A stretch of 64,000 nt of DNA from Epiperipatus broadwayi (GCA_028023455.1 JAQFVV010012673.1:916567-980566), one strand, 5' to 3'; counted from the first letter of the stretch, positions 1 to 10,257 are shown. Program-made: numbers and translations. Notes: a model not told the origin generated them from the sequence alone.

Positions 1-696
1 TTATATAAAATCAATAAAATGTTTAATGTTTATAATGACGACTTGATCAGAACTTTGTACCTCCCTCTTACACAAAATCCTATCACGGGGCTGTCGGTAC
101 CTCGGGTAGAGTAATCAATATCATTTGCAAACATTTGCCAATAACATTAACACTCGTTTACTAGATTACATATTAGCCAATCAAACTTTTTATTTATTTA
201 AAGGAAAAAATCCAATGGGCACCAGCCGACCTTTGTCGACAAGTCTGCTTGACCAATACGATCTAGTACCCGCTCCCGCTAGCTCAGCTACAACAATCAA
301 TTAAATATAATCCGCCTACCTAAAAAAAACAATTTATGAATCTTTCTTTGCGCTAAATTTCTCGCTTTCTCTTTTTCTTTTATTTAATTATTTAATTTAA
401 ATCTAATTTAAGTAATCACTAACTCATGAAGTCTCCATTTACGCTATTACACTTCATTTGGTCTTATAATATAATTAATTACACTTTCGTTCAAGTTCAG
501 ATAATATTTAATACAATCAAAATTTCATATTATAAATACATAAAAAGAAAATAATTATACACACAATCACAATAAAATCTCTGGGTAATGGAGCTAAAGA
601 CAACTAATAACTATTGTTCATACCATAAAGTTCAGAGTTTATTTTTTTATTTATTATTACGGCTTTTAATTAGTGAATTAGAAATTGAAATAAATA

Positions 697-930
697 TTAC
701 CTAGCTTTCTCCCTTATGCACGGTTCCGAGCGTTGCTTCTGATAGTATTTCATTCGGTCAGTTAGCGCTAACTCTTTGCACTCCTTTTCCCGATGTCGTT
801 GGGATCCTGTGGGCTCCACGTGGACACTCCGTCTCCTTCTTGTTTTACGCGACCATGATCGACATTTGAACTGTTTGCTGTTGGTATTGCGGGAAGGATT
901 CGGCCGGCTGTTCACACGATGGGTTTAACA
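697..930 (-). CDS. GC-rich basic ORF overlapping the TAE1 leader
   Basis: This second minus-strand frame is open from a TAA near 930 to a TAG/TAA near 697 and has no ATG of its own near the start. It encodes about 75 residues rich in K, R and E, with a basic stretch KTRRRRSVHVEP. Base composition is near 50 % G+C against about 25 % around it. Its last codons run into AG|GTAATA, a fair splice donor. Together with the leader frame it could be one exon with a frameshift. No family is recognised. Confidence 0.25.
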
Positions 931-958
931 GTGCAGCATTATGTTTAGCTTGAGACAT
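845..958 (-). CDS. short leader ORF of TAE1 (37 codons)
   Basis: This ATG frame opens 68 nt below the TATA box, starting MSQAKHNAALLNPSCEQP and rich in Q, N, S and A. It reaches a TAA that overlaps a possible splice donor (GTAAAA). The sequence is much less AT-rich than its surroundings. No known domain is recognised. It resembles only in layout, not sequence, the short N/S/Q-rich frames after the TATA boxes at 8299 and 11641. It could be the first coding exon of the retroelement or a non-functional upstream frame. Confidence 0.3.
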   Translation of the reverse strand: MSQAKHNAALLNPSCEQPAESFPQYQQQTVQMSIMVA

Positions 959-1025
959 ATATTAATATTCAATGCTCTCGATCTATAAAAATAATTTTAA
1001 TAATCAATACAATAGAAAATTCACC

Positions 1026-1033
1026 CTTTTATA
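1026..1033 (-). promoter_or_regulatory. TATA box of TAE1 (with CCAAT upstream)
   Basis: Minus-strand TATAAAAG followed by GG. A CCAATG motif lies about 95 nt upstream (plus-strand CATTGG near 1121) and an ATG 68 nt downstream. The same CCAAT-TATA-ATG order recurs in the elements at 7699, 10957 and 38581, which makes chance less likely. Confidence 0.5.
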
Positions 1034-1160
1034 TTTTACGGTCCTTATCTTGCAGATTCAATCTACAATATGTAACTAATCCTCTGGTGTTTCAGTTACG
1101 GTCCGTGTAGACTTTCTGGTGTTTGCATTGGTCATTTTAATTTCTTTGTACTCTCTGCTA

Positions 1161-1302
1161 GAGTTATTTCAGTTTCTTTATTTCAATTTCTTTGTTAGAG
1201 TTATTTCAATTTCTTTGTTAGAATTATTTCAATTTCTTTGTTAAAGTTATTTCAATTTCTTTGTTAGAATTATTTCAATTTCTTTGTTAAAGTTATTTTC
1301 AC
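1161..1302. repeat. 23-bp tandem repeat, about 5 copies
   Basis: The unit is a 3-nt variable start (GAG, GAA or AAG) followed by TTATTTCAATTTCTTTGTTA. It repeats at 1198, 1221, 1244, 1267 and 1290, with a longer variant at 1161. It lies inside TAE1, upstream of that element's CCAAT and TATA boxes on the minus strand, so it could be a U3 enhancer-like array. Confidence 0.8.
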
Positions 1303-2009
1303 TAACTAGCCGTTTAATGGAAATTTCTTATGTTCGTCATTAGCTCCCATTGTTCACTACATTCCCTTGATTACATTTTTTTTTTATTATAATTATAAGA
1401 CAAAATGAATTCCACCTTGTTTTTTTTTTTTTTTTAAAGCAATCTTAAATCAAATTTTAGTTCTTTAGGTTTTATTTAAATACGATTCAAAATTATATTT
1501 TATAAAACTGTCTAATTTATGCTTTTAACGATAAACCTATCTATGAGAAAAAAAAATCCTTTTATTCTTATTTTACTCTACAAGACCTTTCATTTTTATT
1601 AAATATTTACACAAATCGTTTATCAATTTATATTTTTTTTCAAAATTCTGTATAACTCTGTAGAAAGCACACTCCTTCCTGATGTATCTCGGTACAATAT
1701 ATATATATATATTTCTTCTCTTCTTTTCTACTTCTCATATACCATTTACAACTTTCTTAAATACTTTAACAGTACTACTTTTTACATCCAAACTTTATTT
1801 AATTATTTAATTATGTATATGAATATATTTACAAAATATATTATAATTATATATTTGAATATTGATGACATGTAGTTTTTAATAACAGTATTAATCCCCA
1901 TTATTGGACAAGATTATACCTATAGTCAATCAGGATTACAATACTTATGTATATTTATGGATAAATTTAAAATATGTGTTTAAATTTTTTACATGTGAAA
2001 ATCATCATT

Positions 2010-2013
2010 TCAT

Positions 2014-2041
<28 letters not shown>
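2010..2041. repeat. (TA)n microsatellite
   Basis: An uninterrupted TA tract borders the left end of the hammerhead monomer array; a shorter TA tract (about 3521-3535) borders its right end. Confidence 0.9.
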
Positions 2042-2044
<3 letters not shown>

Positions 2045-2198
2045 AAAAATCAGTCATATATCACATGACCTATATAGCTTGTATTACCAATATGTAATAT
2101 ATAAAGAGCCTGCTACTAGCTCTAAACAAGCTTAACTTTTTTTTATGATAAATGCTACAAAAGAAAATACATGAAGCTTTTATCTATGATGGTCCCCA

Positions 2199-2239
2199 TC
2201 CCCAGACCGGTTTCAAGCTATGGCTCTCATCAGTGAGGA
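2199..2239 (-). ncRNA. type I hammerhead ribozyme, apparently intact (monomer 1)
   Basis: On the minus strand the strict core is complete. CTGATGA (2233-2227) and GAAA (2214-2211) flank stem II, GAGC paired with GCTT around a CATA loop. Stem III is the self-complementary ACCGGT, and cleavage is predicted after the C of GTC, between 2205 and 2204. Stem I pairs TCCTCA (2239-2234) with TGGGGA (2204-2199), including one G-T pair. The stem III palindrome is very short, as in the satellite and retrozyme hammerheads that work best as dimers. Activity is inferred, not shown. Confidence 0.8.
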
Positions 2240-2614
2240 GCTAGGACATAAGATTCAAAATATTAACTCAAGCCAAGCATTTATCTAATTCTTAAATATT
2301 AAGAAAAAGATCCAAATCTTCAGATACCTACATGTCTTCAAATTCAGCTCTTTAACCAAAGAAACTATATGAGCCTGAACTAAATTCAGAGATCCCATAT
2401 ATTAGTAGGCTTAGCAATTTAATATAGCCAAAGCCCTAATAGCAAAATTATAATAGTAAAAAAAATCAGTCATATATCACATGACCTATATAGCTTGTAT
2501 TACCAATATGTAATATATAAAGAGCCTGCTACTAGCTCTAAACAAGCTTAACTTTTTTTTATGATAAATGCTACAAAAGAAAATACATGAAGCTTTTATC
2601 TATGATGGTCCCCA

Positions 2615-2652
2615 TCCCCAGACCGGTTTCACTATGCTCTCATCAGTGAGGA
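2615..2652 (-). ncRNA. hammerhead ribozyme with shortened stem II (monomer 2)
   Basis: Core CTGATGA and GAAA, stem III ACCGGT and the GTC cleavage triplet are all kept. Stem II has lost three bases (GAGCATAGT between the core boxes) and no longer forms a clean helix. The stem I partners TCCTCA and TGGGGA are kept. Probably weakened relative to the monomer 1 copy. Confidence 0.65.
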
Positions 2653-3386
2653 GTAGGACATAAGATTCAAAATATTAACTCAAGCCAAGCATTTATCTAA
2701 TTCTTAAATATTAAGAAAAGATCCAAATCTTCAGACACCTACATGTCTTCAAATTCAGCTCTTTAACCAAAGAAACTATATGAGCCTGAACTAAATTCAG
2801 AGATCTCATATATTAGTAGGCTTAGCAATTTAATATAGCCAAAGCCCTAATAGCAAAATTATAATAGTAAAAAAAAATCAGTCATATATCACATGACCTA
2901 TATAGCTTGTATTACCAATATGTAATATATAAAGAGCCTGCTACTAGCTCTAAACAAGCTTAACTTTTTTTTTTTTATGATAAATGCTACAAAAGAAAAT
3001 ACATGAAGCTTTTATCTATGATGGTCCCCATAAAAGCTTCATGTATTTTCTTTTGTAGCATTTATCATAAAAAAAGTTAAGCTTGTTTAGAGCTAGTAGC
3101 AGACTCTTTATATATTACATATTGGTAATACAAGCTATATAGGTCATGCGATATATGACTGATTTTTTACTATTATAATTTTGCTATTAGGGCTTTGGCT
3201 ATATTAAATTGCTAAGCCTACTAATATATGGGATCTCTGAATTTAGTTCAGGCTCATATAGTTTCTTTGGTTGAAGAGCTGAATTTGAAGACATGTAGGT
3301 GTCTGAAGATTTGGATCTTTTTCTTAATATTTAAGAATTAGATAAATGCTTGGCTTGAGTTAATATTTTGAATCTTATGTCCTAGC

Positions 3387-3427
3387 TCCTCACTGATGAG
3401 AGCCATAGTTTGAAACCGATCTGGGAA
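3387..3427 (+). ncRNA. hammerhead ribozyme, mutated (inverted arm)
   Basis: Plus-strand copy inside the inverted arm. CTGATGA is at 3393-3399 and GAAA at 3412-3415. Stem II is GAGC/GTTT with a CATA loop. The cleavage triplet reads ATC, and stem III (ACC/GAT) and stem I each carry a mismatch (TGGGAA against TCCTCA). The core survives but helices are damaged. Confidence 0.6.
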
Positions 3428-3535
3428 TGGGGACCATCATAGATAAAAGCTTCATGTATTTTCTTTTGTAGCATTTATCATAAAAAAAAAGTTAAGCTTG
3501 TTTAGAGCTAGTAGCAGGCTCTTTATATATATATA

Positions 3536-3815
3536 ATCATTACCGTTTTCAAACATTATTGATCTACAGCAGGATGAAGGTTGTTCCAGCCTCTCCAATG
3601 TCTAACTTCTCTTCTGTACATTATACTATCACACTTTTCTATTTCATTCATCCATCTCACATGTGGTCTATTTCTAGATCATTTGAAATCTTTTGGAATC
3701 AATTCAAGATTTCAACTGTCCATCTATTATTAACTCTTCCAGAATATGTTCAGCCCCAACTCCACTTCAGACTTTTAATATGATGTCACTAACATCTTCT
3801 TGTTTTCTCACCCCT
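3536..3815 (-). pseudogene. RTE-clade LINE, 3'-terminal fragment
   Basis: Read on the minus strand this aligns along its length with the 3' end of the RTE element at 4322-7115. Matching stretches include the region encoding 'DNRWTIEIL' and the block before 'GETYILQW'. It has frameshifts and stops. It starts immediately after the hammerhead array. A 5'-truncated LINE copy is the simplest reading. Confidence 0.7.
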
Positions 3816-3957
3816 GTATTTTATACTAAACACACACACGCACACTCCACACCATCTCTCGCTTTCACACACATATAGATATATGTAAAGATAATATACT
3901 TATAAATATATATGTGCATCTGCAGAGTATATGTTTGTTAAAAAGAAAATAAGATAT

Positions 3958-4268
3958 AACATTAATATACTAGTAAAATAACAAGCTTATACTAAAATTT
4001 TATCACGACTATGGTCTTGCCTATTGCACAAATGGAGATTTTCATGTAAAAATCAATAAAATGTAAACCCATTTATATATAATAGTTTAACCATTCTATT
4101 AATTTATCTCAAATTGAATTATAGGAATAGTTACCCTGTTATTATATAAATAGGTTTTTTTTATTGATTTTGATTTGAAAACTCTATTTGTGCAATAGGC
4201 AAAACTATGAGCATGATAACATCTTAAAATAATATTTGTTATTTTATTAATATTTTAATAGTATATGG
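3958..4268. mobile_element. foldback (MITE-like) element, ~310 bp
   Basis: The left arm (AATAACAAGCTTATACT..., then TGCCTATTGCACAAAT at about 4018) is repeated in inverted orientation at the right (ATTTGTGCAATAGGCA at about 4187). The symmetry centre is near 4110 and the arms are about 140 bp. No ORF. Confidence 0.6.
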
Positions 4269-4339
4269 TTTTCTACTTTTACTTAATATTACTAGTACAA
4301 TATTAGGCAACATTAATTTATACATCGTCATCATCATCA

Positions 4340-4798
4340 TCATTGTCGACCTTTATCAATCCACTGTAGGATGTAGGTCTCTCCAAGTTCATTCCATCTT
4401 CTCTGATCTTTAGCTTCTCTTCTCCACATCACCCCTGCACACTTTCTTATTTCATCCATCCATCTCACATGTGGTCTCTTTCTGGGTTTTTTACAATCTC
4501 TTGAAATCCTGTTTAAGATTTCAATTGTCCATCTATTATCATCTCTTCTAGCAATATGTTCAGCCCAACTCCACTTCAGTCTTTTAATTTTTTCAATGAG
4601 GTCAGTAACACCTGTTTGTTCTCTTACCCATATATTGTGTTTTCGATCTTTTCTTGTTACTCCTAACATACATCTCTCCATACTTCTTTGACTGGTCTGA
4701 AGTCTCTGTGTTTCTCTTCTATTAAGTAACCAAATCTCAGATCGATAAGTAAGAACTGGTAAAACGCATTTATTAACAATCTTTTTTTTCAAACACAT
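4340..4798 (-). pseudogene. RTE polyprotein C-terminal region (152-codon open segment)
   Basis: Longest open part of the RTE element. It encodes the conserved C-terminal domain after the reverse transcriptase: 'CVLPVLTYRSEIWLLNRRE', 'RSMERCMLGVTRKDRK', 'WAEHIARRDDNRWT' and a final 'ELGETYILQWIDKG'. This region is diagnostic of RTE-like elements in animals. The upstream frame is interrupted, so this is a remnant and not a gene. Confidence 0.8.
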
Positions 4799-4807
4799 AG
4801 ATATATT

Positions 4808-5900
4808 TCATATTAGTATCAAGTTATTTCTACCAAAAGCACTCCAACTAAGTTTATATCTATGATTAATTTCTTCCATTATGTTTTCATTTTTATTAAT
4901 AATCTGACCAAGGTATTTATAGTCGTTAACTTTTTCTAACTCATCATAATCAATCTTTATTTTCATCTTTAGAGAAAATCCATTGAACATTACTTTTGTC
5001 TATCTAACATTTATCTTTAGTCCTATTTTCTTACTTTCATCTGATAACTCCTACAATATTTCCTTAAGCTCTAAAGCATTATTAGCAAAAACAACTACAT
5101 CATCTGCAAAATCTAAATGACATAAATAATCTCCATTTACTTTTACATATTTAGCTTCCCATTTTAATCCACAAAATACTTCTTACAGCATTGCTGTAAA
5201 AAGTTTTGGAGATACAGAGACACCCTGTCTTACACCCTTCTCAATTTTGACTTTCCTAGTACCATTATGTAATTTAATTGTTGCTGTTGCATTTTTATAA
5301 ATATTCTTAATCCTGGATCTGATCCAATGCTTTAATCATTGAAGAAATGTTTATAGAATCAAATGCATTTTTATAATCTACAAATCCAAAACATAATCAC
5401 ACTCATATTTATTTGTCCTTTCTATGACTTCTCTCAATACCTGGATATGATCTACTGTACTAAAACCACTTTTAAATCCAGCTTATTCTCTTGGTTGATG
5501 GAAATCCAATGTTCTTCATAGACGAGTTGCAATTATTTTGGCAAAAATTTTGTATAAAACTGATAAAAGGCTGATAAGTCTGTAATTTCTAATATCTTCT
5601 TTATCAACTTTTTAAAATATTAATATTAATACTTCATTCTTCCAATCATCTGGTACATCTTTATCATTTAGACTTTTGGCATATAACTTTGTAAAAAAAA
5701 TTCTATTTCTTCACCTGCTTTTTTTAATATATTAATTATAATTTCATCATTACCTGGAGCCTTTCCTTTCTTCGTAAATTTAATTGCATGTCTCACTTCT
5801 TCATTTAAAATTCTGGGCAATTCGAAAGATATAATAGATGTAGGTGGTACTTGTTCTTTATTACCATATAATTTTTGTTAGAAGGCTTCTATCCATTTCA
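4808..5900 (-). pseudogene. RTE reverse transcriptase region, with stops and frameshifts
   Basis: Minus-strand translation, changing frame several times, gives 'DVPDDWKNEVLI', 'NYRLISLLSVLYKIF', 'AGFKSGF', 'GVRQGVSVSPKLF' and 'HLDFADDVVVF', then 'KIGLKINV'. These correspond to RT motifs 0-5, including the two catalytic aspartates. At least five stops or frame breaks are visible. Confidence 0.75.
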
Positions 5901-6310
5901 TGATGTCATCTCTCTTTTTAGTAATAGGTCAACCTTTTTTTCTTATTTCAGGTATAAATTTTCTATCAATATCAAAATGTTTTTTTTTTTACACTCTTGA
6001 GACTTTTATTTTTTTTTACAGTCTTCCTTGTTTGTTCACAATTATACTTTCTTATACCATTATCAACTTTTTTTTGCAGTATTTTACAAAATTCGAAATA
6101 TTCAATTTTTCTTAATGTATCATTTTTATATATCTTCATATCCCTTCTTTTCTTCATAAATTCTCTACTCGTACTAGAAATTCTATTGGTCAATTGTTGT
6201 TTCTTACTACCAGCTATCTTTGTTGCCGTTTTGAAAGGTGTATTAAATATATTCAAATTTGAATCATGTTCAAAATCTACTAATACTAGAAAACGATTTG
6301 CAAGTTCTAA

Positions 6311-7115
6311 TTAAAATTCATTAGAATGTTTCTGAAGATTAGGAATATCAACTGTAAATATTGTTTTTCTTAACAATTTTTGTCTCTCTAGTTTTACATT
6401 AATACATATCTTACATTTTACTAATCGATGATCACTTCCTGTGTTAAATTTATTAAGATCATTACAATCTTGAAATATGTATTTTCTGTTAGTCAAAATA
6501 TAATCCAATTCTGCTGTACCTTTATTTGGATGCTTCCATGTCCATTTCCTTTTAATATTTTTCTCAAAAAAGAATTCATAATATAATTTTTTTTCTTTTC
6601 CTGCAAACTCCACAAGTCTATGTTCTATTTCATTTCTATTATCATTACCAACATTACTTGCAGCACTTTTATTTGTTTACCAATTCTAGCATAAAAGTCT
6701 CAAATAACAATTTTAAAATGTGGTTTACTCTGATAAAAAGCCTTTTGTACATCCATATAAAAATCTTCTACTACTTGATCGCTATGAAAACTTGTTGGGA
6801 CATAAACCTGAATTATCTGCATTTGGTATCTGCTATTAAGTTGAATAACTAATCTTGCCACCCTGTTCCATACACCATCAATTTCCAGAATGCTGTTCTT
6901 CCACTTTTTATTTCTAATGAATCCTACTCCACGTGTACTTTCAATATTTGTGCCTTTATAGTAGAATATATGTCCACTTTTTAAATCAATTGTCTCTTCA
7001 CCTTTTCTTCTAACTTCACAAAGTCCAATAATATCCCATTTAATGTAAGACAGTTCTTCTAATTCTTGAAATCTTTCTTCACTTGAAAGTGATTGGCAAT
7101 TGTAAGTGCCTATGC
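6311..7115 (-). pseudogene. RTE AP-endonuclease region, broken
   Basis: Encodes the N-terminal EN domain: 'TYNC', 'GLCEVRRKGEE', 'YYKGTN', 'IIQVYVPTS', then past a stop 'DYILTNRKYIFQDC' and 'GSDHRLVKCKI'. The SDH motif is the conserved C-terminal catalytic signature of AP-type endonucleases. Stops and at least two frame changes occur. Confidence 0.75.
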
Positions 7116-7698
7116 AAAGAGTTTCTTTTCAATTAACAGCAAGCTCCTTTCTGCAGTCGAAATATATATTGAAGGGTCCAAAAAGAAAAGCTTACTCTTG
7201 CTGGTTTTAAATATTACTAGGTTTAAACACCTTTTATAATAATTTTTAAAAACATGGAAAAAGTCTGTCCTTTCAAGCAGAAAAGTAGAATACCAATGAT
7301 AGATGAGTCATCAATATTACTTATAATCATAGTGAGACTATAGAAAGCATAACCTATGATCACATTTCTAGGCTGTAGCACTTTTCAACTACTAAATTCT
7401 AACCTCTGCATTCCAAAGCATTTTGTTTTGGGGATCAACCTCAGACACCAGCCAACCATAGGTTATATAGTCTAGTCAGCATGCTTTGTATGACAGGCAT
7501 GCAATCCAGTTCTTGAAATATCTCATGACTAGCTTATACTCTTAACCAGGGTCCAACACATTTAACTTACCACACAAAAATATGTACACACTAATTTACT
7601 GATGACACAGTAACAAGAGAAAGAAAATAAATCATACTTCAATTAAGCAAACCTTATTATTTATTTACACACGCACACACACATATATATATATATAT
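7116..7698. other. AT-rich spacer between RTE and TAE2
   Basis: Probably includes the 5' UTR of the RTE element just above 7115. No further feature is recognised apart from a CA/TA tract at about 7670-7698. Confidence 0.4.
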
Positions 7699-8161
7699 TG
7701 TAACGATACATAGATATGTCGTTACATTAATTTAAAATAAAAACTTACAAGTTCGCAAATAAGAGTAAAAAACTAAACGCTAAAATTAAAAATGTTTGTT
7801 ATACGTATATACATTCGCACAGATGCTAAACTTTAAAAATATTTTTTTCATAAACAAAAAAAAAAAAAAATATTTGAACGTATTTTTTTTAATAAAAAGA
7901 TACAAGATTGAAATATAAAAATATTTTAATAAAAAAATAACGTAAGTTAAAATAAAAACAGGTATTAATTAATTCCTGTAATCTATAAATGGAAATGATT
8001 GTTTATTAATTATCTAAAAGCTGTTTAATTAAAAAGTCAGATGAAAAGTTAGATAAGAGAAGAAAGAGATTTTAGCTTGACCAATGGAAGCAAATAAAGG
8101 CCCAGACCATAACGAAAAAACAGAACAGTGACGTTTTTGTTCATGGAATCCATAGGAGGAC

Positions 8162-8169
8162 TATAAAAA
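8162..8169 (+). promoter_or_regulatory. TATA box of TAE2 with Inr at about 8190
   Basis: TATAAAAA, with TCAGT 28 nt downstream at the canonical TATA-to-start distance and CCAATGG about 90 nt upstream. This is the best-formed promoter in the window and marks the likely U3/R junction if the element is an LTR. Confidence 0.6.
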
Positions 8170-8298
8170 GAAAAAATATTGAGTTCCAGTCAGTTTTTCT
8201 CAACTTGATTTGATGACAACGGTAAGACGCACTTGCCGTTCTCTCTCATTTTTTTGTTTGTTTAAAAAAAAATAAAATGAAAAGACTGTGATACCAGA

Positions 8299-8433
8299 AT
8301 GGAACCAGCTAATGCTACCTCCAGAACATTTTCTTCCAATGGAGATGCCATGGGAATTGCCAACAGTAACCTGGACTCTTATACTGTAAGCTATATTGAC
8401 ATGAACTCTAAATTTAAAAAAAAAAAAAACTAA
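8299..8433 (+). CDS. short leader ORF of TAE2 with internal splice donor
   Basis: The ATG lies about 110 nt below the predicted start site, in good context (AGAATGG). It encodes MEPANATSRTFSSNGDAMG and continues to SNLDSYT. There a strong donor, ACT|GTAAGC, occurs at 8386; without splicing the frame ends some 15 codons later in poly-lysine. Composition (N, S, T, G) and layout match the ORF at 11641. No domain is recognised. It may be a first coding exon within an LTR. Confidence 0.35.
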   Translation: MEPANATSRTFSSNGDAMGIANSNLDSYTVSYIDMNSKFKKKKN

Positions 8434-9432
8434 GAACTTTCGTTCGAGCTTATGAACTTCTATCTGACTTTTAAGTTTTTAAATCAAATTAATAATGTTT
8501 AATTTTATATGTTTCCCGATTGATAAACATCATTTCCATTTTTTTTTCCTTATTGTAAAGATTATTTAAATGTATGAAATTTAAGTTGTTTATAGATGCT
8601 TGCATGGATTCGTTTGCAGTTAATTATATTTTGGTTTTCATATTTGATCAAAATATATAGACATTCGATAATTAATGATACCTTATGGTGAGTATCTAAA
8701 ATGTATTTATACGGATGTCTTTTAAGTTATTGGTGACAACGCAAGTATCTTATGGTGAATACTATTGGGTTACTTATAAGTTTCCCTCTGCGATTGTCGG
8801 TATCAATAATTTTGTATTTTGATCGTTTATGGTTATTTTAAAATATTTTTGACCGTGGAATCTATGTAATCGATCTATACCCAACATTTTTAAACAAATC
8901 TGTGCGAACGTATTTAAATGTTAAAATTAAGTCGGGCGTGAATGGCTATATAGTTTTGTAAGGTTAAATCAGGGAAGAATATTTTCCTTTCAAATGCAGA
9001 CCTATGTAGTCCATTCATACTCGACCCTCTAAATAAATAGTAAACTCATTATTTGCAATCTACTTAAATTTAGAATTAAAGATCAATATAAAATTATAAA
9101 CGTTAAATTTATTCCTCAAAATTTAAATATTATTTTATATGTGCGTAAATAAATATTTTTATGTGTTAATTTCTGGCAGTGGCTTTTATTCTTTTATATT
9201 TAAGATATAAAAGTTATAGATTTTTATCTCTGCGTCTCCGCTGAGCTAGTGACTTGGGCTAATGATCGGAATATTTAAATAAAGTGGAATCTTAACAGCG
9301 CGTATCTGCCTACTTTATAAATTTTTTCTAGGCTCAAATGCCTAGATGGTGCCCTTGTAGTGCAGATATTGTTTTTGCGGTTAGATTCGATCTTCACTTT
9401 CATTCCGATTGGTACAATATATATATATATAT

Positions 9433-10257
9433 TACAGTTTTAATAGTCCTTCATTAAAGTTCATTTCATTTAAAATCAAGTATCTATTTAGTTATTTAAA
9501 AGTATTTTTACCTAGGTTTTCATTTTTCTGTGTTTTCCATTGGTTTTGGTTTCCATTAGCTTTTTTAATTCTAACCAGTTGGATTTTTGGTTATCCATTG
9601 ATGGTTTCTGAGGCATGTCTTACATTCTTTGGATCAACAATGGGAGAAAGAGATTGATGGCAGTATTGATTTACTATCAAGGCATTTGTTTTGGATATTG
9701 GTTTAGGCGAGCACAGTTGATTTGTCAGAGGATTGGACTTTTAGCAATGCATATTTCTATTTCAATGGTGTCTGCACTAAAGTGACTCACAATAGTAATA
9801 ACTGATCTGCTACTACACTTAAAAGGCTTAAAAACTCTGACTCTGCATTTTGCATTCTGTCCATACTTATAGCAATCCCATTGTATAGCAATAATATGAA
9901 CCCAACTGAATAACAATAGAAAGAGCAACTTTATATATTTTTTTCTCTCATTGTTTTTAATTCCTTATTACAGTTTTTAATTTTGATTGTAACTTGAAAT
10001 CTGTCTTTTAATTAATTATTTTTACATTTCTCGTTATCTTAATCCACCATTCAGATTCACCTACTACCTTGATAAAATAGTGCACATGGTTTTTTTAAAA
10101 TTGATTCAATTGTAAGTTATAATTTTCTTTATCATACAAGTAGTCTTCAAAGTAATTACATTTTGAAAGTTTTATTAACATTTATTTTTACAGACTAATT
10201 TTTAGTCTGATTTTACATTGGTTTATTTTATATATTATAAAATGAGTTTTCTTTACA
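9433..10257. other. AT-rich interval, no feature recognised
   Basis: Open frames here (e.g. 9409-9657) are hydrophobic low-complexity translations of T-rich DNA and show no family signature. Confidence 0.4.

Larger units (their letters stand above)
1..1696 (-). mobile_element. LTR-like (TA)n-targeted element TAE1, truncated by window edge
   Basis: Read on the minus strand the element begins TGTACC at 1696, directly beside a (TA)n tract (1697-1712). It then has a CCAAT box near 1120, a TATA box at 1026-1033 and a short ATG reading frame at 958. Its distal part contains a phrase like CTGAGCTAGCGGGAG that aligns loosely with the matching parts of the elements at 7699-9416 and 10957-12936, so I treat the three as one family. 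Its far end lies outside the window. TG...CA termini, a Pol II promoter near one third of the length and no internal protein domain suggest a long solo LTR, but no partner LTR, PBS or polypurine tract is visible. Confidence 0.5.
2041..3535. mobile_element. hammerhead-ribozyme monomer array (retrozyme-like), head-to-tail plus inverted
   Basis: A ~412-bp monomer occurs as full copies at 2041-2453 and 2454-2864, then a partial copy at 2865-3015. After a short centre (3016-3031) an inverted arm follows, 3032-3520, with about 490 bp matching the left side. Read on the minus strand for the first copies, each full monomer holds a compact type I hammerhead. The monomers differ by a few per cent. No ORF is present. 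Tandem 200-400-nt units each carrying a type I hammerhead are the hallmark of animal retrozymes, non-autonomous retroelements spread through circular RNA; that assignment is inference. The inverted half is unusual for retrozymes and suggests a later inversion or a foldback insertion. Confidence 0.7.
4322..7115 (-). mobile_element. RTE-clade non-LTR retrotransposon, near full length, degenerate
   Basis: Minus strand. An AP-endonuclease domain starts near 7110 ('TYNC', then 'KWDIIGLCEVRRKGEE'). A reverse transcriptase follows, with 'GVRQGVSVSPKLF' and the catalytic 'FADDVVVF' near 5115. The RTE-type C-terminal segment comes last ('MDEIRKCAGVMWRREAKDQ', 'ELGETYILQWIDKG'). The 3' end is a (GAT)n tail at 4325-4345, typical of RTE elements, which end in short repeats rather than poly-A. 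At about 2.8 kb it is close to family length without UTRs. Several in-frame stops and frameshifts make it a dead copy. Confidence 0.85.
7699..9416 (+). mobile_element. LTR-like (TA)n-targeted element TAE2, 1718 bp
   Basis: Begins TGTAAC after a (TA)n tract (7683-7698) and ends GGTACA against another (9417-9431), so it appears inserted within one TA microsatellite. The order inside is CCAAT at 8071, TATA at 8162, an initiator-like TCAGT about 28 nt below, then an ATG ORF at 8299. Several blocks are shared with 10957-12936: AAATCAGGG...GAATATTTTC, CATACTCGAC..CTCT, CTGGCAGTGGCTTTTA and the terminal 200 bp. Best explanation: a solo LTR from a retrotransposon that integrates into (TA)n. No full-length relative is present to prove it. 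Confidence 0.6.

Noticed and set aside
7600-7630. CTGATGA at 7601 as a hammerhead core
   Set aside because: No GAAA box at a suitable distance and no pairing stems.
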